Counted from the stretch's first letter, positions 21,372 through 33,063 are shown. The stretch: 64,000 bases of DNA from Capillidium heterosporum (GCA_016630905.1 WBMQ01000007.1:372001-436000), one strand, 5' to 3'. Notes: generated by a model from the letters alone, not told the origin. Numbers and translations: made by a program.

Positions 21372-23636
21372 TTATTTTGCAAGAGTGGACTTGATAACAG
21401 TTGGGAAGGTCGATTCAGCAGTTAAGTTAATCATCACCACGTCAAAGGGTTTGAATTGGGGAATCTTAGTTTTGGTCTTTGCATCAATATCAGCCTCGGC
21501 AGTAGCTTCTATCTTAATTCCTCCATCCCATTTCTCCTTAACTTTTTCTATCAGCTCCTCGAACTTAGTTCTTAATTCAAGGCCCAGCTCTAAAACCAAC
21601 AGCGTTATCAAACCATTCCTCAAATCTTTACCAGTAACAACCGCCTTATAAGGCCCATTCTTACCCTTTAACTTCAGCAGATGAGCTAAATAGAGCTCGA
21701 TCAAGGAATCCTTGATCCTGCGCGTTGCTAGCTTGGCATCGTTAGACATCCTTGCAATGTCATCCAATCTCAAGGTGGTATCTCCACTTTCGAGTAATGT
21801 AGCTTCTCCCAAGGAAATCAGCAACTGACGATGCACCACTAAATCAGAATAGCGTCGAATAGGCGACGTGAAGTGGGTGTAACAATCGACGTTGAGACCA
21901 AAATGGTGTCCATTGTTCAACTGCTGCTTTGAGTCTTTACGAAAGTACTGAGCTGGACGCATGGCGCATTTCATCAAATGCATTAACAGCTCTTTATGAA
22001 TTGGATCATCGATTTTATTCAGTTGGTGATGCCAGCCGTTGGTGAAGTTAAAATCGTATCCCAGTTTAGTTAAGCTTCCTTTCAACTCCAGCCACTTGTC
22101 AGGATTAGGTTGAGGATGGCAGCGAAGTAGAGCCAAGTTGGGTAACTTCTGGCTTAGGGTGGTAGCGACGGTCATGTTGGTTAGCAACATGAATTCTTCG
22201 ATCATATGGTTTGCGGTTCCAGACTGGTGCTCATAAACGTCGATAGGCATACCATCAGCATCGAGGACAAAGTCTAATTCCTTGGATTGGATATCAAGGG
22301 CCCCATCGGCGAACCTGCGTCTTCGCAAGATGGTGGCCAAGCTGTGCAGGTTACGAATACACTTTTCGACTTGCTTATTGGAGTGGGGCTTAGAAACTTG
22401 GGCCTCCAAGCTGCTGTCGTCAATAACAGCCTGTGCTTGGCTGTATGTCAGCTTAGCACAGCTCCTGATAACCGACTTGAAGTACTCTACCTCGGTTACG
22501 TTGGCCTGGCTGTCCATAAGAAATTGACAGGTGAAAGTGAGCCGGTCCTTATGGGGCTCCAACGAACATAGTTCGTCACTTAGGATTGGGGGTAGCATGG
22601 GGATGCTGCGGTCCATCAGGTAGTAGGTGGTCGATCGCCTGCAAGCCTCCTTATCCAACTCGGTGCCCTCGCCAACAAAGTAGCTGACATCGGCTATATG
22701 TACACCAATTTTAAACCCATCTCCCACCTGCTCGATAGATAGCGCGTCGTCCAGATCTTTGGCGGTTGGTGGGTCGATCGTGAATATACATTTATCCCTA
22801 AGGTCGTGACGGCCCTTCAATTCAGCCTCGCCGATGGTGTAGGGTAGGGTCGGTAGGCTTTTCAACATTTCTTTGTCGAATGCATCGTCAACTATGTGAT
22901 TGGTAGCTAGGACAGCAGTGACTTCGGTTGCCAGTCTGCCCATAGGACCCACATCCTCTAGGAATTTGGCGGTGGGCAGGCCGCTGTCAACAGCCCATTC
23001 CAACACTTTAGCCTTGCACAGACGGTCGGTGTAGCGCTTGGGGTGCTCAAACAGGTCTTGGGGTAGATCTTCAGCTCCAATTAGGAGCTGGGGGAAGCGT
23101 TGGTCCATTGGCTTGAACTGCAGATCCTGCTTCTCCAAGTGCTTTGTCTCGGCGCTCAACACCAACGTACCCAGAAGAATCTCTCCCTCAGGTGCATTAG
23201 GTTCGACTATGGCAACCACCTGTACCACCTTCAGCTTGCGGTCCTTGACTGTGGTCGGGAGCATATTCTTGCTGTAAAGGTCGGCCTGCTGCTCTTTGTC
23301 CAAATACTCGAAAGCAACCGTATCGTTATGGAAAGCACGATTCCTCCCCAAAACTCCATGGCAGTAAACATCTTCGTCGACGCCGTCAACTTGGATAAAG
23401 GTCATATCACTATTTCTACTTGCAACATAGACCTTCCCTATTGCATACTTTCCACTTTTAATACCAGTTGTTAGTTGATTCTCACTTATGTATGTTTGGA
23501 AAGGCAGCTTGAGTTCGATGTCATATCTTGTATCCTTTTTCGACTTAGTGTAAACTAACTGGAATCCATTGATAATATCTGATAAATCTTCATACGTAAA
23601 CAGCCTCGATAAACTGTTGGTTTTATCTTCATTCAT
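21372..23636 (-). CDS. DIS3L2: DIS3L2-like 3'-5' exoribonuclease, copy 2
   Basis: Second PIN-less RNase II-family exonuclease, single frame of 754 residues starting MNEDKTNSLSRLF. All catalytic elements of copy 1 are present and identical: DPPTAKDLDDAL, GVHIADVSYFV, CHGVLGRNRA, HFTSPIRRYSDLVVHRQL. Residues about 43-490 are almost identical to copy 1. The first about 42 residues and the last about 250 are only moderately similar: copy 1 has HYPDKWLKLKDTEAKLRRDF where copy 2 has PNPDKWLELKGSLTKLGYDF. The linker before the S1-like tail differs in length and charge. Both genes look functional; differing ends could give different RNA or partner preferences (inference). Confidence 0.93.
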   Translation of the reverse strand: MNEDKTNSLSRLFTYEDLSDIINGFQLVYTKSKKDTRYDIELKLPFQTYISENQLTTGIKSGKYAIGKVYVASRNSDMTFIQVDGVDEDVYCHGVLGRNRAFHNDTVAFEYLDKEQQADLYSKNMLPTTVKDRKLKVVQVVAIVEPNAPEGEILLGTLVLSAETKHLEKQDLQFKPMDQRFPQLLIGAEDLPQDLFEHPKRYTDRLCKAKVLEWAVDSGLPTAKFLEDVGPMGRLATEVTAVLATNHIVDDAFDKEMLKSLPTLPYTIGEAELKGRHDLRDKCIFTIDPPTAKDLDDALSIEQVGDGFKIGVHIADVSYFVGEGTELDKEACRRSTTYYLMDRSIPMLPPILSDELCSLEPHKDRLTFTCQFLMDSQANVTEVEYFKSVIRSCAKLTYSQAQAVIDDSSLEAQVSKPHSNKQVEKCIRNLHSLATILRRRRFADGALDIQSKELDFVLDADGMPIDVYEHQSGTANHMIEEFMLLTNMTVATTLSQKLPNLALLRCHPQPNPDKWLELKGSLTKLGYDFNFTNGWHHQLNKIDDPIHKELLMHLMKCAMRPAQYFRKDSKQQLNNGHHFGLNVDCYTHFTSPIRRYSDLVVHRQLLISLGEATLLESGDTTLRLDDIARMSNDAKLATRRIKDSLIELYLAHLLKLKGKNGPYKAVVTGKDLRNGLITLLVLELGLELRTKFEELIEKVKEKWDGGIKIEATAEADIDAKTKTKIPQFKPFDVVMINLTAESTFPTVIKSTLAK
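22112..23519. repeat. 1,408-bp block shared with 5641-7048
   Basis: Second member of the near-identical DIS3L2 core pair. Same orientation, no gaps, about nine mismatches counted, abrupt edges inside the coding frame on both sides. Confidence 0.88.
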
Positions 23637-24604
23637 ATTAAACTGTATAAAGCTGATGGATGCTAAGTTTAGCTTTATCTTTCCATCTGATATTCTAAGC
23701 TTTGTGACGTTTAATTCAATTCTAATTTATTCAAAGTAGTATTCTGCAAAACGAACTATAGCTCCTTCCATTTTCCAAAAAAATAGAGTTTTATGCTAAA
23801 TAATTGGTTAGCTTGAGGAACCATAGTTCATTTTGCAGAATCCTAGCTTAGAGTAATGTTTCTCAGTTCTTGAGCCTCGTCCCTATCAAAGCAAGTCCAG
23901 CTAATAAAATACTTCAAAGCATTTCAATATATGTTGGTTTAGAAGTTTTACCCAAAAAGAGATGGAATGGGGATATATGCAATACTAAATTGGAGGGTTC
24001 AAGACAGGGCTAAGTCCAAGAAACCAAATAAGATTTGGTATTTATAGCAAAGCTATAGGAAATTGTATAGATCAGTATAGTGAAGCCTAACCTTGAAAAT
24101 AGGATGCCACTTTATTTAAGCTGTTAGCATCTTTTTATTTTTTGTTAAGTGTACCTCGAAAGATTGGGAGTGCCAGTTCAGTTTACTAGAAATTTTCATA
24201 TTAGTTTCCTTGTTTTGGATGAGCAAAACTGCTTGCTATTCTTTGATTAAAGCTTATTTTAGATGGATTTCCTAAGAGAAAGCTATCATTTCTAGGCTGT
24301 AACCAATCAACTACCTGCATTTGAACGCAGATCCTTTTTAAAACCAAAATGGTTATTTAGAATAAGATATAAGGTAACGAATAAGTATGTTCTAGATACT
24401 TCTTAACCCATAGACAACGGCATGTATGCATATGCATACACGAAATATAACCGGAACTTTCTTAAAATTTAGCATATGTAACAGAAAAAATTTGCAAAAG
24501 TAATATGCTCGCCTTAGTGTAAAGTACCTATATCTCATACTGTTCATTATTTAGTGCCCTATATGAAAAGTTATATCAAAAATAAAAATTATAAAAAGAT
24601 GTGT
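23637..24604. other. AT-rich intergenic DNA
   Basis: Upstream of DIS3L2 copy 2 and 3' of the piggyBac remnant. No gene and no convincing terminal repeat for the transposon found. Confidence 0.45.
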
Positions 24605-26298
24605 TTATTGATATTGTAGATAATATAGCTGAAGGCACTCAAGGCAAAAGGGTTTATCACATCGGCTGCATCGATATTTTACTGTTTTGCTATAATGTCT
24701 TTCAAAATCTGTGCCTTTAGCAATAGAAAGTCTTGAATAGCAAGATATGCTCTTTTTTACCAATCTGCTTTTTCCTGGGACCTCCTATAGAATATGCCTA
24801 GGACTATTCCGATTAACTGGTTGTAAACCTAAGATAGACTTTACAATTGATTTCCTAAAGTCAACGATTTTCATTTTAGACCCAGTGCATTCCTTATATA
24901 ACCTAAAAGCGTTTACTACTGCCATTTGACATACAGTATGAAAGAAAATCCAAACATACCACTTGGCTGTTCTGCGAATATATGGACTGTAGGCAGCCAA
25001 TTGATCAGATACGTCTACATAGATCTTTTCAGAATTGTAGTTATCAACTACTTTAGGCTCTCTACCAACTTTGATAGCATCGTGGATAGCTGAAATCATA
25101 TAAACATCCTTTTTATCCTTCCATTTTAGGATCACGATGCCATTTTGATTTTGCTCTGTAGCTATATCTCCTTTAGTCAGTTTCTTGAATTACACTACGT
25201 GGTAGATCAGATCTATTAGATTGAATGGTGCCTATTAAGTTAGTGTTTTTATGTAATAACCTTTTAGCAAGTATCAAGCTGGAATACCAGTTATCGACAT
25301 AAACTTTCCGATCTGCCCCGGTTAGATTATCCATCAATCTCATAACTACTTCTTCACCAGCAAGTAACTTTAATCGATACTCCCTTCCACAATATATAGA
25401 TCATAAGTGTAGCCACCCTTACAACAAAGTTTAAAAATTTTAATGCCATAGCGACTCCGTTTAGAAGAATTGAACTGACGGAAAAGATACGACTACGGAA
25501 TTTCACCAAGCTTTCATCAATACAAACAGTTTCCCCAGGACGGTAAATAAGTTTACATTGGTCTACAAAAATATCCATAAACTGCTCAACTTTCCCTATA
25601 AAATAAAAGTAAATATATACATATCATTGTATCTATCTAATCTTTGCCAACTTTCAATTTGGCTATTGTTACAAAGATGCAATGCCTTCATCAATTCTTC
25701 AAATCTCTCACGGACCATAATATTTCTACAAATAGAATACCCTCCAAAAACTATGTTAGAAGGTTAATAGTCACGAAGGGTAGGTGGCTTGATAAAGCCC
25801 ATTTGTAGTGTAATACCCAAAAACACAAGTATCTCATTCAGCATCGGTAGTCAATATAGACTGGGATTGGTATCATAGTCCATATCGATTAGTTTCAGTC
25901 ACTATATGGCTGAGAAGCTTATCAACTATTAATAACTGGTAGGTAGTTATATGTAGTTTTACAATCTTCCATCAATCCAATGTTAACTCCAGCCTCAGGA
26001 TCATGAAATGGCTCTAACAGGTTTAATAATATCTGAAAACCATTTATTAATTTCAATATCTGATACATTTGAGTCACTATCAGGGCTGAATTCCAAAGTA
26101 TATACAATATGCTATTGAGTCGTTCTTTCCATTAGTGTCATTATTAGGGCCGTAGCTTGTACTATAAACAATTGGTTCAAAGGTATCGTCATTGCTACTA
26201 CCATCCTCATCCCCATTGCTAACTTTGTCTTCAGATATATCGCTATATTGTAATGGATTATCATAGGTTAAAGTAGTGTTTTCACGCTGAGTTGTCAT
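24605..26298 (-). mobile_element. Decayed piggyBac-type transposase
   Basis: Minus-strand remnant running from an acidic N-terminus (MTTQRENTTLTYDN at 26298) to a C-terminal zinc motif. Blocks in family order: ITLQMGFIKPPTLRDY and MVRERFEELMKALHLCNN near 25650-25830; CIDESLVKFRSR near 25500 (first catalytic Asp), continued in another frame by RQFNSSKRSRYGIK and KLCCKGGYTYDL; VYVDNWYSS near 25300 (second Asp); KWKDKKDVYMIS near 25110 (third Asp); RRTAKWYVWIFFH and MAVVNAFRLYKE; finally CSRCDKPFCLEC just before the stop at 24605-24607. At least six frame changes or stops break it. The flanks contain TTAA sites, but matching terminal inverted repeats were not found. Confidence 0.88.
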
Positions 26299-26857
26299 TT
26301 TGTAAATAAATTGAAACATGTATATGAATATATTAATTAAACTAAAACCTATATACTTTTTCACTATAAATTTTTACATAATAAAGCATTTCATTAATTT
26401 AAACTCAGTGTATAATAGTAATAAAAGATTAAACCGTTTTATCATATACGACGACAATTATACATCCTTTTAGCCTTAGTCAAACATCAAATTCTTTGAT
26501 AGAATTAATTATATATAGAAATCAACTACATAAATAAAAATCCAAGTTTTCAATTTCTTCTGGACATTCCTATATTTCATATATTCAAATGCGTATAGAG
26601 TTTTTTTAGATTTTTGGGATCCTACTTGAAAAGTTACTAAAAAATGATCCGTTATCTATTGGTTAAATTAGTATAGCCACCCATAATTCAATTTATCAAA
26701 CAAATTATTTTATTTTATGAATCTCGGAGTGAATCAAGCGAGTATGATTTTTTTTGAGGAACACTAAATATAAATGTCTTTTTCTGTGAAACTGAACGTG
26801 AATCGTTAATTGAAATCTTGATATAGTAAAGGTATTTATAATATATTAAAGCTAATA
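26299..26857. other. Intergenic DNA, promoter side of the kelch-type gene
   Basis: AT-rich spacer shared by the transposon 5' flank and the kelch-type gene promoter. No gene seen. Confidence 0.45.
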
Positions 26858-28105
26858 ATGTTAATCTGGATATTTCGCCTACTTTTATTTCTATACCTTG
26901 CAACCTACTTCTACTTTCTATTTTTCCTTAGATGGGAAGGGACATGGACATGGACATCTAAATCAATTTCCCTTTGTATCAGCGACGACAAAATAGTAAG
27001 AGCAGCTTTTTACCAAGAATTTAGTGAGAACGAGATGATTTCTTACTACAACGACAACGTGAAACCATCTTACCAACCGGATCGTAAGAGCCACTTTCAT
27101 TACAGAGGGGACTTTGTTACTTTTAATCATTTAATGAACGGCATCGATACTCTTTCCAAACGGTACCAGAAAATTTTTGCTAAAGAAACTAGGTTCAAAA
27201 AGAATTTCAACCCTGTTGGCACAAGTACTTTGAATTACGACAAAACCAGCGAGTTTTATATTCATGGTAGATACAGTATTTCCAAATCTACTGACAATAG
27301 AGGTTCTTTCAGCTATTCAAGTGGATATATAGTTGTATTCAATTACAATTTGGATATGTTTGTTTTTTATGAAAGAGAAGGTCCAAAGTTATCAAATCAT
27401 GGCTCTTACATCTTCAGGGATAATTTCTACATCTTTGGTGGGTTCAATTATACTTCCAACTCTCTCTCCAATTTACAAACCATTAACTATTTTGATCCAT
27501 CCAGCAGAAATTGGTACGAAAACAAGACTAATGGGGATATACCTAATGCTATGATCAACCCCCAGTTTCAAAAATTTGAAAGTAAACTATTAGTCTACAA
27601 CCATTCCTGTGGTATCAGTAAGGAAGAAAAAAGTTATCACAATGAATTTTATACCTTTGATCTTTTCACCTTAACTTGGGAAAAGTATAGGCTATTCAAT
27701 ATAAGTACGCTGACCTTCAAGTGTGCTTCAAAGTTTTCCGGTCTAGGCTTACTTTTTACTGATTCAGTGACTGGTTCAAACCAAGCGTATCATCTAGATT
27801 CCCAATTAGTTCAAAAAGCTGTCCTTTACAAAGATTTTGTTCTCAATAACGAGCTGGAATCACACCTTAGGACCATTACCATGAACTACCCCATCTTCTT
27901 ATCAATCTTCTTCATATGGGTTCTCGTCATCTTGATCGGTATATGTCTAGCTGTATACCTCGATGCTTACTTATCCAAGAGAAACAGTGTTGAACCTGGA
28001 TTGAATGACATCTTGCTGTGGTCCAACCCAAGTCTATCTGTACCTGATCTTAATATCTCATTGGAAAACTCTGGCTCATCTAGTGCAGTCGTATATACTA
28101 CTTGA
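26858..28105 (+). CDS. Kelch-type single-pass membrane protein
   Basis: Intron-free frame of 415 residues. The N-terminus is a strong signal anchor or signal peptide (hydrophobic residues 3-26, LIWIFRLLLFLYLATYFYFL). The extracellular or lumenal part has a clear kelch-like blade FYIFGGFNYTSNS followed by INYFDPSSRNW, and weaker ones such as FYTFDLFTLTWEKY. A second membrane helix sits at about 344-368 (IFLSIFFIWVLVILIGICLA), followed by a cytosolic tail of about 47 residues ending SSAVVYTT. It is therefore a likely type I membrane protein with a short beta-propeller-like ectodomain of unknown ligand; fewer blades are visible than the usual five to seven. Paralogue of the relic at 16360-17587. 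No pathway can be assigned. Confidence 0.75.
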   Translation: MLIWIFRLLLFLYLATYFYFLFFLRWEGTWTWTSKSISLCISDDKIVRAAFYQEFSENEMISYYNDNVKPSYQPDRKSHFHYRGDFVTFNHLMNGIDTLSKRYQKIFAKETRFKKNFNPVGTSTLNYDKTSEFYIHGRYSISKSTDNRGSFSYSSGYIVVFNYNLDMFVFYEREGPKLSNHGSYIFRDNFYIFGGFNYTSNSLSNLQTINYFDPSSRNWYENKTNGDIPNAMINPQFQKFESKLLVYNHSCGISKEEKSYHNEFYTFDLFTLTWEKYRLFNISTLTFKCASKFSGLGLLFTDSVTGSNQAYHLDSQLVQKAVLYKDFVLNNELESHLRTITMNYPIFLSIFFIWVLVILIGICLAVYLDAYLSKRNSVEPGLNDILLWSNPSLSVPDLNISLENSGSSSAVVYTT

Positions 28106-28281
28106 GTTTAAAAGGTAATTGGATATATATTTGCGAAAACAAGCTATAGCTATATACATGCAGTTAATTTTTTGTTTTTAATTTGATTTCTACATCCTGA
28201 TAAACATAAGTTTCAATTCCAATACAACCAATCCAGTTCTTCATCCTTTGAAATTCTATGGAATATCATTAGTATGTATCT

Positions 28282-28341
28282 ATATAACAAACTTTATCTT
28301 TAATAAGCAGTTTTAATGCCTTTATTAAGCATTTGTTATAT
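28282..28341. repeat. Inverted repeat 3' of the kelch-type gene
   Basis: Ten-base arms ATATAACAAA (28282-28291) and TTTGTTATAT (28332-28341), with a second shorter complementary pair TTAATAA/TTATTAA inside. Could form a hairpin; its position about 180 bases after the stop codon would allow a role in 3'-end structure, or it may be a tiny foldback element. Confidence 0.5.
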
Positions 28342-29065
28342 CAAACACCACAACAAGTTTTCGACAAAGATTAATATGAAAGCAGGCTTAACTTCCTAGA
28401 CACGTGAATCGTAGCAATACTAGATATACTATATAGTTCGAAATTAATTAAAACACTTACCACTTTCAACCTTGATGTTCATTCCAAGATATCGTACATA
28501 TACCTATAGCATGGATTCTGAATACTATACTCATAATAATTATAGTTTATTTGACTTTGCCTACTTCTACTTGGGAAAAGTCTTGACTACCTGTACCAAT
28601 TTAACCTATCAACTTTCAGAAGGTAAGTTATCTAGGATGCGATGAGTAGAGCTCAGTTCTATTACTATTGTATCGATACTACCGTTCGTATACGACATTA
28701 GTTTATTTTTTCAGATCATCCTAATGGTTTTGGAGTTTGAAACTTGACAACCAAGATTTCTAGATATCGATTATAGGTTTTTTCGTTCATATTTTTAATC
28801 ACCCTTACTGATCTAATAATACTGCTATTTTAATGGTATTATATTGCTTTAAATTGATGTTGGATCTTGAAGTTTTATTTAAATCTTAAAAAGAAATTAA
28901 ATGAGAGGTTCTTTATTGGTAAAGTATATAGAAAATCTATAGCACTATTTGTGTTTATATAAAATGTTTATAATATCATTTCCATTCTTTCCTATAGAGC
29001 TCAAAGTTCCATCAATGATCATCTACAGTTTTGGTACTGCCTTTATTCAGATTTACTAAGAGCAA
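28342..29065. other. AT-rich intergenic DNA
   Basis: Spacer up to repeat copy B. No gene recognised. Confidence 0.45.
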
Positions 29066-29658
29066 TTAAATTATAGTTTGTGTCAGCTTAGCTCTGACTA
29101 AATTATATATTGAACATCGAATTATTTTATATAGTTTCATAGGTAGCCCACAATTGTACTATATCCAACAATATGCTTTGGGTTACGGACTTCTATCTCC
29201 CACGCTTTAAATTGTTATCCATCCAGTTCCCATTACCCTAATTTGCTGCTAGTTCACTTGGTTTTGCCTGAATTGATTCTGTTATGGATATAGTCTTTGC
29301 TCGCCCTTGATTTCAGACTTTTCAGTTACCACCTTGTAGATTGACTGGGTCCTAATTTCGGTGATAAACCACTACAATCAGAACGCGTGTTCATTCTTTT
29401 CATTGGAAAGAATCCACTTACATGCCGCCAAGCTATAACTTTCACCAGAGCTACGATATATATATCAAAGCTTTTGGATAGAGGTTTTGGATGTTTTCAG
29501 GTCTTTGAATTTTCAGATTGTAGATTTAGGATTGGATTAGTTTAGTTGAATACTGTAAAAGATTCCCAGCCGAAGGACGCACTAAATCCGGCCAAACCCA
29601 CTTGACTGGAAATCCAAGCCAGCGGTCAGGCACTCAGCGAGGTCAATCAGCCAATACA
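29066..29658 (+). repeat. Dispersed 0.6-kb repeat, copy B
   Basis: Same orientation as copy A and about 97% identical to it, with a few one- to two-base indels. It begins at TTAA (29066-29069) and ends near CAGCCAATACATA. The last about 25 bases before the right edge differ more between A and B than the rest does. Confidence 0.88.
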
Positions 29659-29962
29659 TAATATGAAGTTATCATTATTTTTATATCCATTTTTGATAAA
29701 AATGATGTATAAAGCAATAAAAGAAGTACAGAACCTTAAGTATAAACATTTAAAACAAAGATAAACGAGTTGCTAATTTATCCAAATCAACTCAAATCGA
29801 GCCAAGCAGGGAAAGCAAAGGACGGGAAGGAACAGGACCCATCGATACCAGTTTAAAAAGAGGTAACTTCAGTTAGATTAAAACCCAAGAACAAATTCAA
29901 AGGAGATTAAGCTAAAGTGTGCGAGCCAATAGGACTTATAGAAATAAACCAAGTTTCTTACT
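29659..29962. other. 3' flank of the ataxin-2 gene
   Basis: Short spacer between repeat B and the ataxin-2 stop codon; likely holds its 3' UTR. Nothing else seen. Confidence 0.45.
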
Positions 29963-32900
29963 TTAGGCTTGGCTTCGTGGTACACCACTTTGACCTTGGC
30001 CTTGATTCTGACTTTGACCTTGGTTAGGATTGGAGTTCTGTCCATACGACTGATTCTGGTTAGGGTTGCCTCCCTGGTTAGGATTGTTGTTCTGGTTATG
30101 GCCCCTACGGTTGTAGTTACCTTTACCGCGCATACCCTTGCCACGGTTACCACCACCCATGTTACCGTGGCCATGTATCATCATACCGCTGGGGTTCATG
30201 GGAACGTGACCACCCATCATATGGGGCATGGGGTAATGAGGTGGCATGCCGTGTCCTGGGAAACCCATGGGTGGCCCTTGATTAGGAGGCATGTTGTGCA
30301 TGTGGGGGGATCCGGGGGCGTGCATCTGGCCTGGATGTTGCCCAGGGTGTACCTGACTTGGGTGCGGGGGCATGTGCATCTGCGAAGGGTGGAACTGAGG
30401 TGGTGGTGGTTGGAAGTTGGGGTTATGAGGGGGTCCGTGTCCGTGGGGGGGTGGCATGTTGGTCATGATGGGGCCAGAATGCGGTCCGGTATGGGGCCCA
30501 CTGTGAGGGACCATTGGTTGGTTGGGATTGAAACCAGGTGCGTTGGTATTGGCGTTGGAGACGTTAGGGGGTGGTGGTTGGTGCTGGGGGTTGTTGGTGT
30601 GGGGTGGTAAGGCACCATTGTTGAGGTGAGGTGGAGGAGGTGCTTGGCCAGGTAGGAAGTTGGGGTTAGGCGGACCTTGGTGATGCAGACCTTGTTGGAA
30701 CTGAGCAAAGTTGGGGTCACCGGGTTGGGGTCGAGGGCCACCCTGTGGACCAACATTGTTACCGTGGTTCGGTGGTGGAGGCCCAGGGTAATGTAAAATT
30801 ACATTACCCTGGTTTGGACCAGGTGGGTAGCCAGGGCCAGATGGGGGATGAGGCATCGGGGGTGGAGGTGGTCCAGTTGGAGAGAAGGTATTAGGACCTC
30901 CTTGGTTTGGACCTTGACCGTTATCTGGCGGTGGATGGCTGTAAAACTGGGGACTATGCATCGGTGGCACCTGCCCATATCCAATAGGAGCTCCCGGATG
31001 TGGGTGCGGGTACCCAATGTAGGGGGATGGTGGTAGTGGGGAGGGGTGTCCCTGATATGCGTGGTTAGGGTGAGGTGGATGGCCCATGGCCTGATTCCCG
31101 TTGAACGGTTGCTGATTCTGGAACCTAAAGGCGTGCTGTTGATATCCTTGTTGGTAGTGGTGAGGTGGAGGCATGTCGTTCTTGGGGGAAGGATGGTACG
31201 GTTGAATTGCAAATTGCTGGCGGTAGGGTTTTCCTTCAGCGGGCCAAGTGGGTGCCTGGGTGGATGGGTCATTGTACTCCTTGCTCCCAGCTGCCAGGAA
31301 GAGCCAGTCTACACCAGATTTGTCACCTAAGACCGGTTTACCTCGAATAAAGAAGTCGTTAACTTCTTTGGGTTTAGGCGATGGAGTCGAGCCTTTGATA
31401 AAGGTGGGTTTAAATTCAGAGGCATTGACGTTGAGCTTGGCGGCTGACAGCTTACTGACACTTGGAATCACCTTATCAATTCTGGCTACTTCTTCCTCAG
31501 ATTTCTCCGCTATTGAAGGTAGTTCTCCTTCTTTTGCCCCCTTCTCATCCTTATGCTCCTTACCTAACAATGGCTTGATATCCTCGGGAACAGGAGTCTT
31601 AAGCTTGAAGCTGTTGTGGAACTTGATAAGGTCTGCAATACGTCCATCCTTATCCTTTTTGTGGAGAGCCTGTCTTGATTGCTGCAGGCGTTCTTTTTCG
31701 GTACTGACGAACTGACGGAAGGTTCCCATGATCTCAATTTCAATAGGTTTGTTGAGGCGCTTGTCGCCAAATAGTTTGCGTTGGGTAGCCTTGGATAGAG
31801 CTTTGGGGTTGGCAGAAAACAATTGGGCGATGGCGTCCGCTTTTTTTTGACTGATAGGAGTGCCTGGCATGATCTTGCGGGTCGTCTGTGGCACTGGCTT
31901 GGCAAGATCAGCAATGGCATTCTTGATCATTGTCTTGTCAATAGGAGCCGATCCTGATATACTGGTGGAGGAATCTAAAGTCATAAGGAGGTTAGTAATG
32001 GAAGTTAATAGTTACGATATAAGTTTTGGAAATTTGCGTTACCTTGATCCTGTGAGCGAAGGGATGGTGGGAGATACTTATCGGCACCACTGCTACGAGC
32101 AACTGAGCTGAATTTGTTGTCCTCGTCAAGGGAATCAATGGATTGTCCGCGTTCCTCAGCCAAGTGAGGGTTGTTAGTAGATTTTGAAAGAATTTGATCA
32201 GCCAAATCGGCAGCTCGTCGCTCTTTGGCTTCAAAGTCAGGGCCAGATTTATCGATAGTAGTGGTGTAGTCGAGCTCGTTGTAATTGCTCTTGACACCAA
32301 ACAGCTCCTTGTTGGCTGCAAACTGATCCCAATCGCCCCTGTCATCGACAAACCTTCCATTAGATCCATCCAAGCCACTTCGAAGTGGGATATTCTCATC
32401 AGGGACCCATTCTTCCAGCTCACGTTCACCAGCCTTACCAGCGTTGCCACTTATGGAGGTGTCCGTCAAGAAGCTGTTCTTTTTGGTCGATTTGGGAAGC
32501 TTAGGGGATTCAAAGTCGACATCGAATACCTCAAGACATTCAATATCGTTGGGGAAAAACAGTAGATTGGAAGGAATTTCTCCTTCAGTAGGGATAAATA
32601 CCTCATTACTGGTACCGTGTAATAAACCGATAGTATTACCTTTAAAGTTCTCGTCAACCTTCGTCCTGGCGCAGGATACTCCATCCTCAAGGAGTACACT
32701 CAAGTCTGAGTCGGTAATAGCTGCTTTGAAATGACCTTGAAAAGTGTTGTTGTCGGTAGTGTTCAAGGCAATCTTCTTGCCTAGGATGTTGGAAAATAGG
32801 TATAGGGTACGGTCATTCATATGACGGTTGACTGCTTCGTTGGCTTGAACTTGAGCGTAGCTAAGATCCAATGAATTCAACTCGTTCTTGTGCCCGGTTA

Positions 32901-33063
32901 CCGAGGCGTAGCTTTTCTTGGCACCAGATGAAGGTGCGTAAAAGTCATTTTGGAACGGAGTGGAATTATCAAGCGGCTGCTTCCCCCATTGCTTACCGCG
33001 AGATTTTTGGCTACCTTGCTGCCGCGTGTTCTTGTTGTTGCTTTGCTTTCCTCTGAAGGCCAT
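29963..33063 (-). CDS. PBP1: Ataxin-2 / Pbp1 homologue
   Basis: RNA- and poly(A)-binding-protein-associated factor of stress granules and mRNA regulation. Two exons, 33063-32043 and 31974-29963, join as CAAG/ATTCC to give 1,010 residues. Order: basic Q/N-rich start; Lsm-like domain near 80-150 (RTLYLFSNILGKKIALNTTD, DLSVLLEDGV); acidic stretch; LsmAD near 265-330 (FGVKSNYNELDYTTTID, AADLADQILS); the KYLPPSLR motif near 333; a PAM2 motif KLNVNASEFKPTF near residue 520 that should bind the MLLE domain of Pab1; then about 400 residues of Pro/Gly/His/Gln-rich low complexity, ending with RGKG and NQGQ repeats. The gene is GC-rich and shares a 252-base head-to-head promoter with RPC19. All expected ataxin-2 elements are present. 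A perfect hairpin lies in the low-complexity part (30783-30812). Confidence 0.93.
30783..30812. repeat. Perfect 14-bp palindrome inside the ataxin-2 coding frame
   Basis: Arms CCAGGGTAATGTAA (30783-30796) and its exact complement (30799-30812) around a 2-base AA centre. It encodes the odd NVILHY island within an otherwise Pro/Gly-rich tail. Confidence 0.85.

Noticed and set aside
29969-31984. Several long frames on both strands across the ataxin-2 tail
   Set aside because: They are by-products of GC-rich Pro/Gly coding; only the frame joined to the Lsm/LsmAD exon has family motifs.
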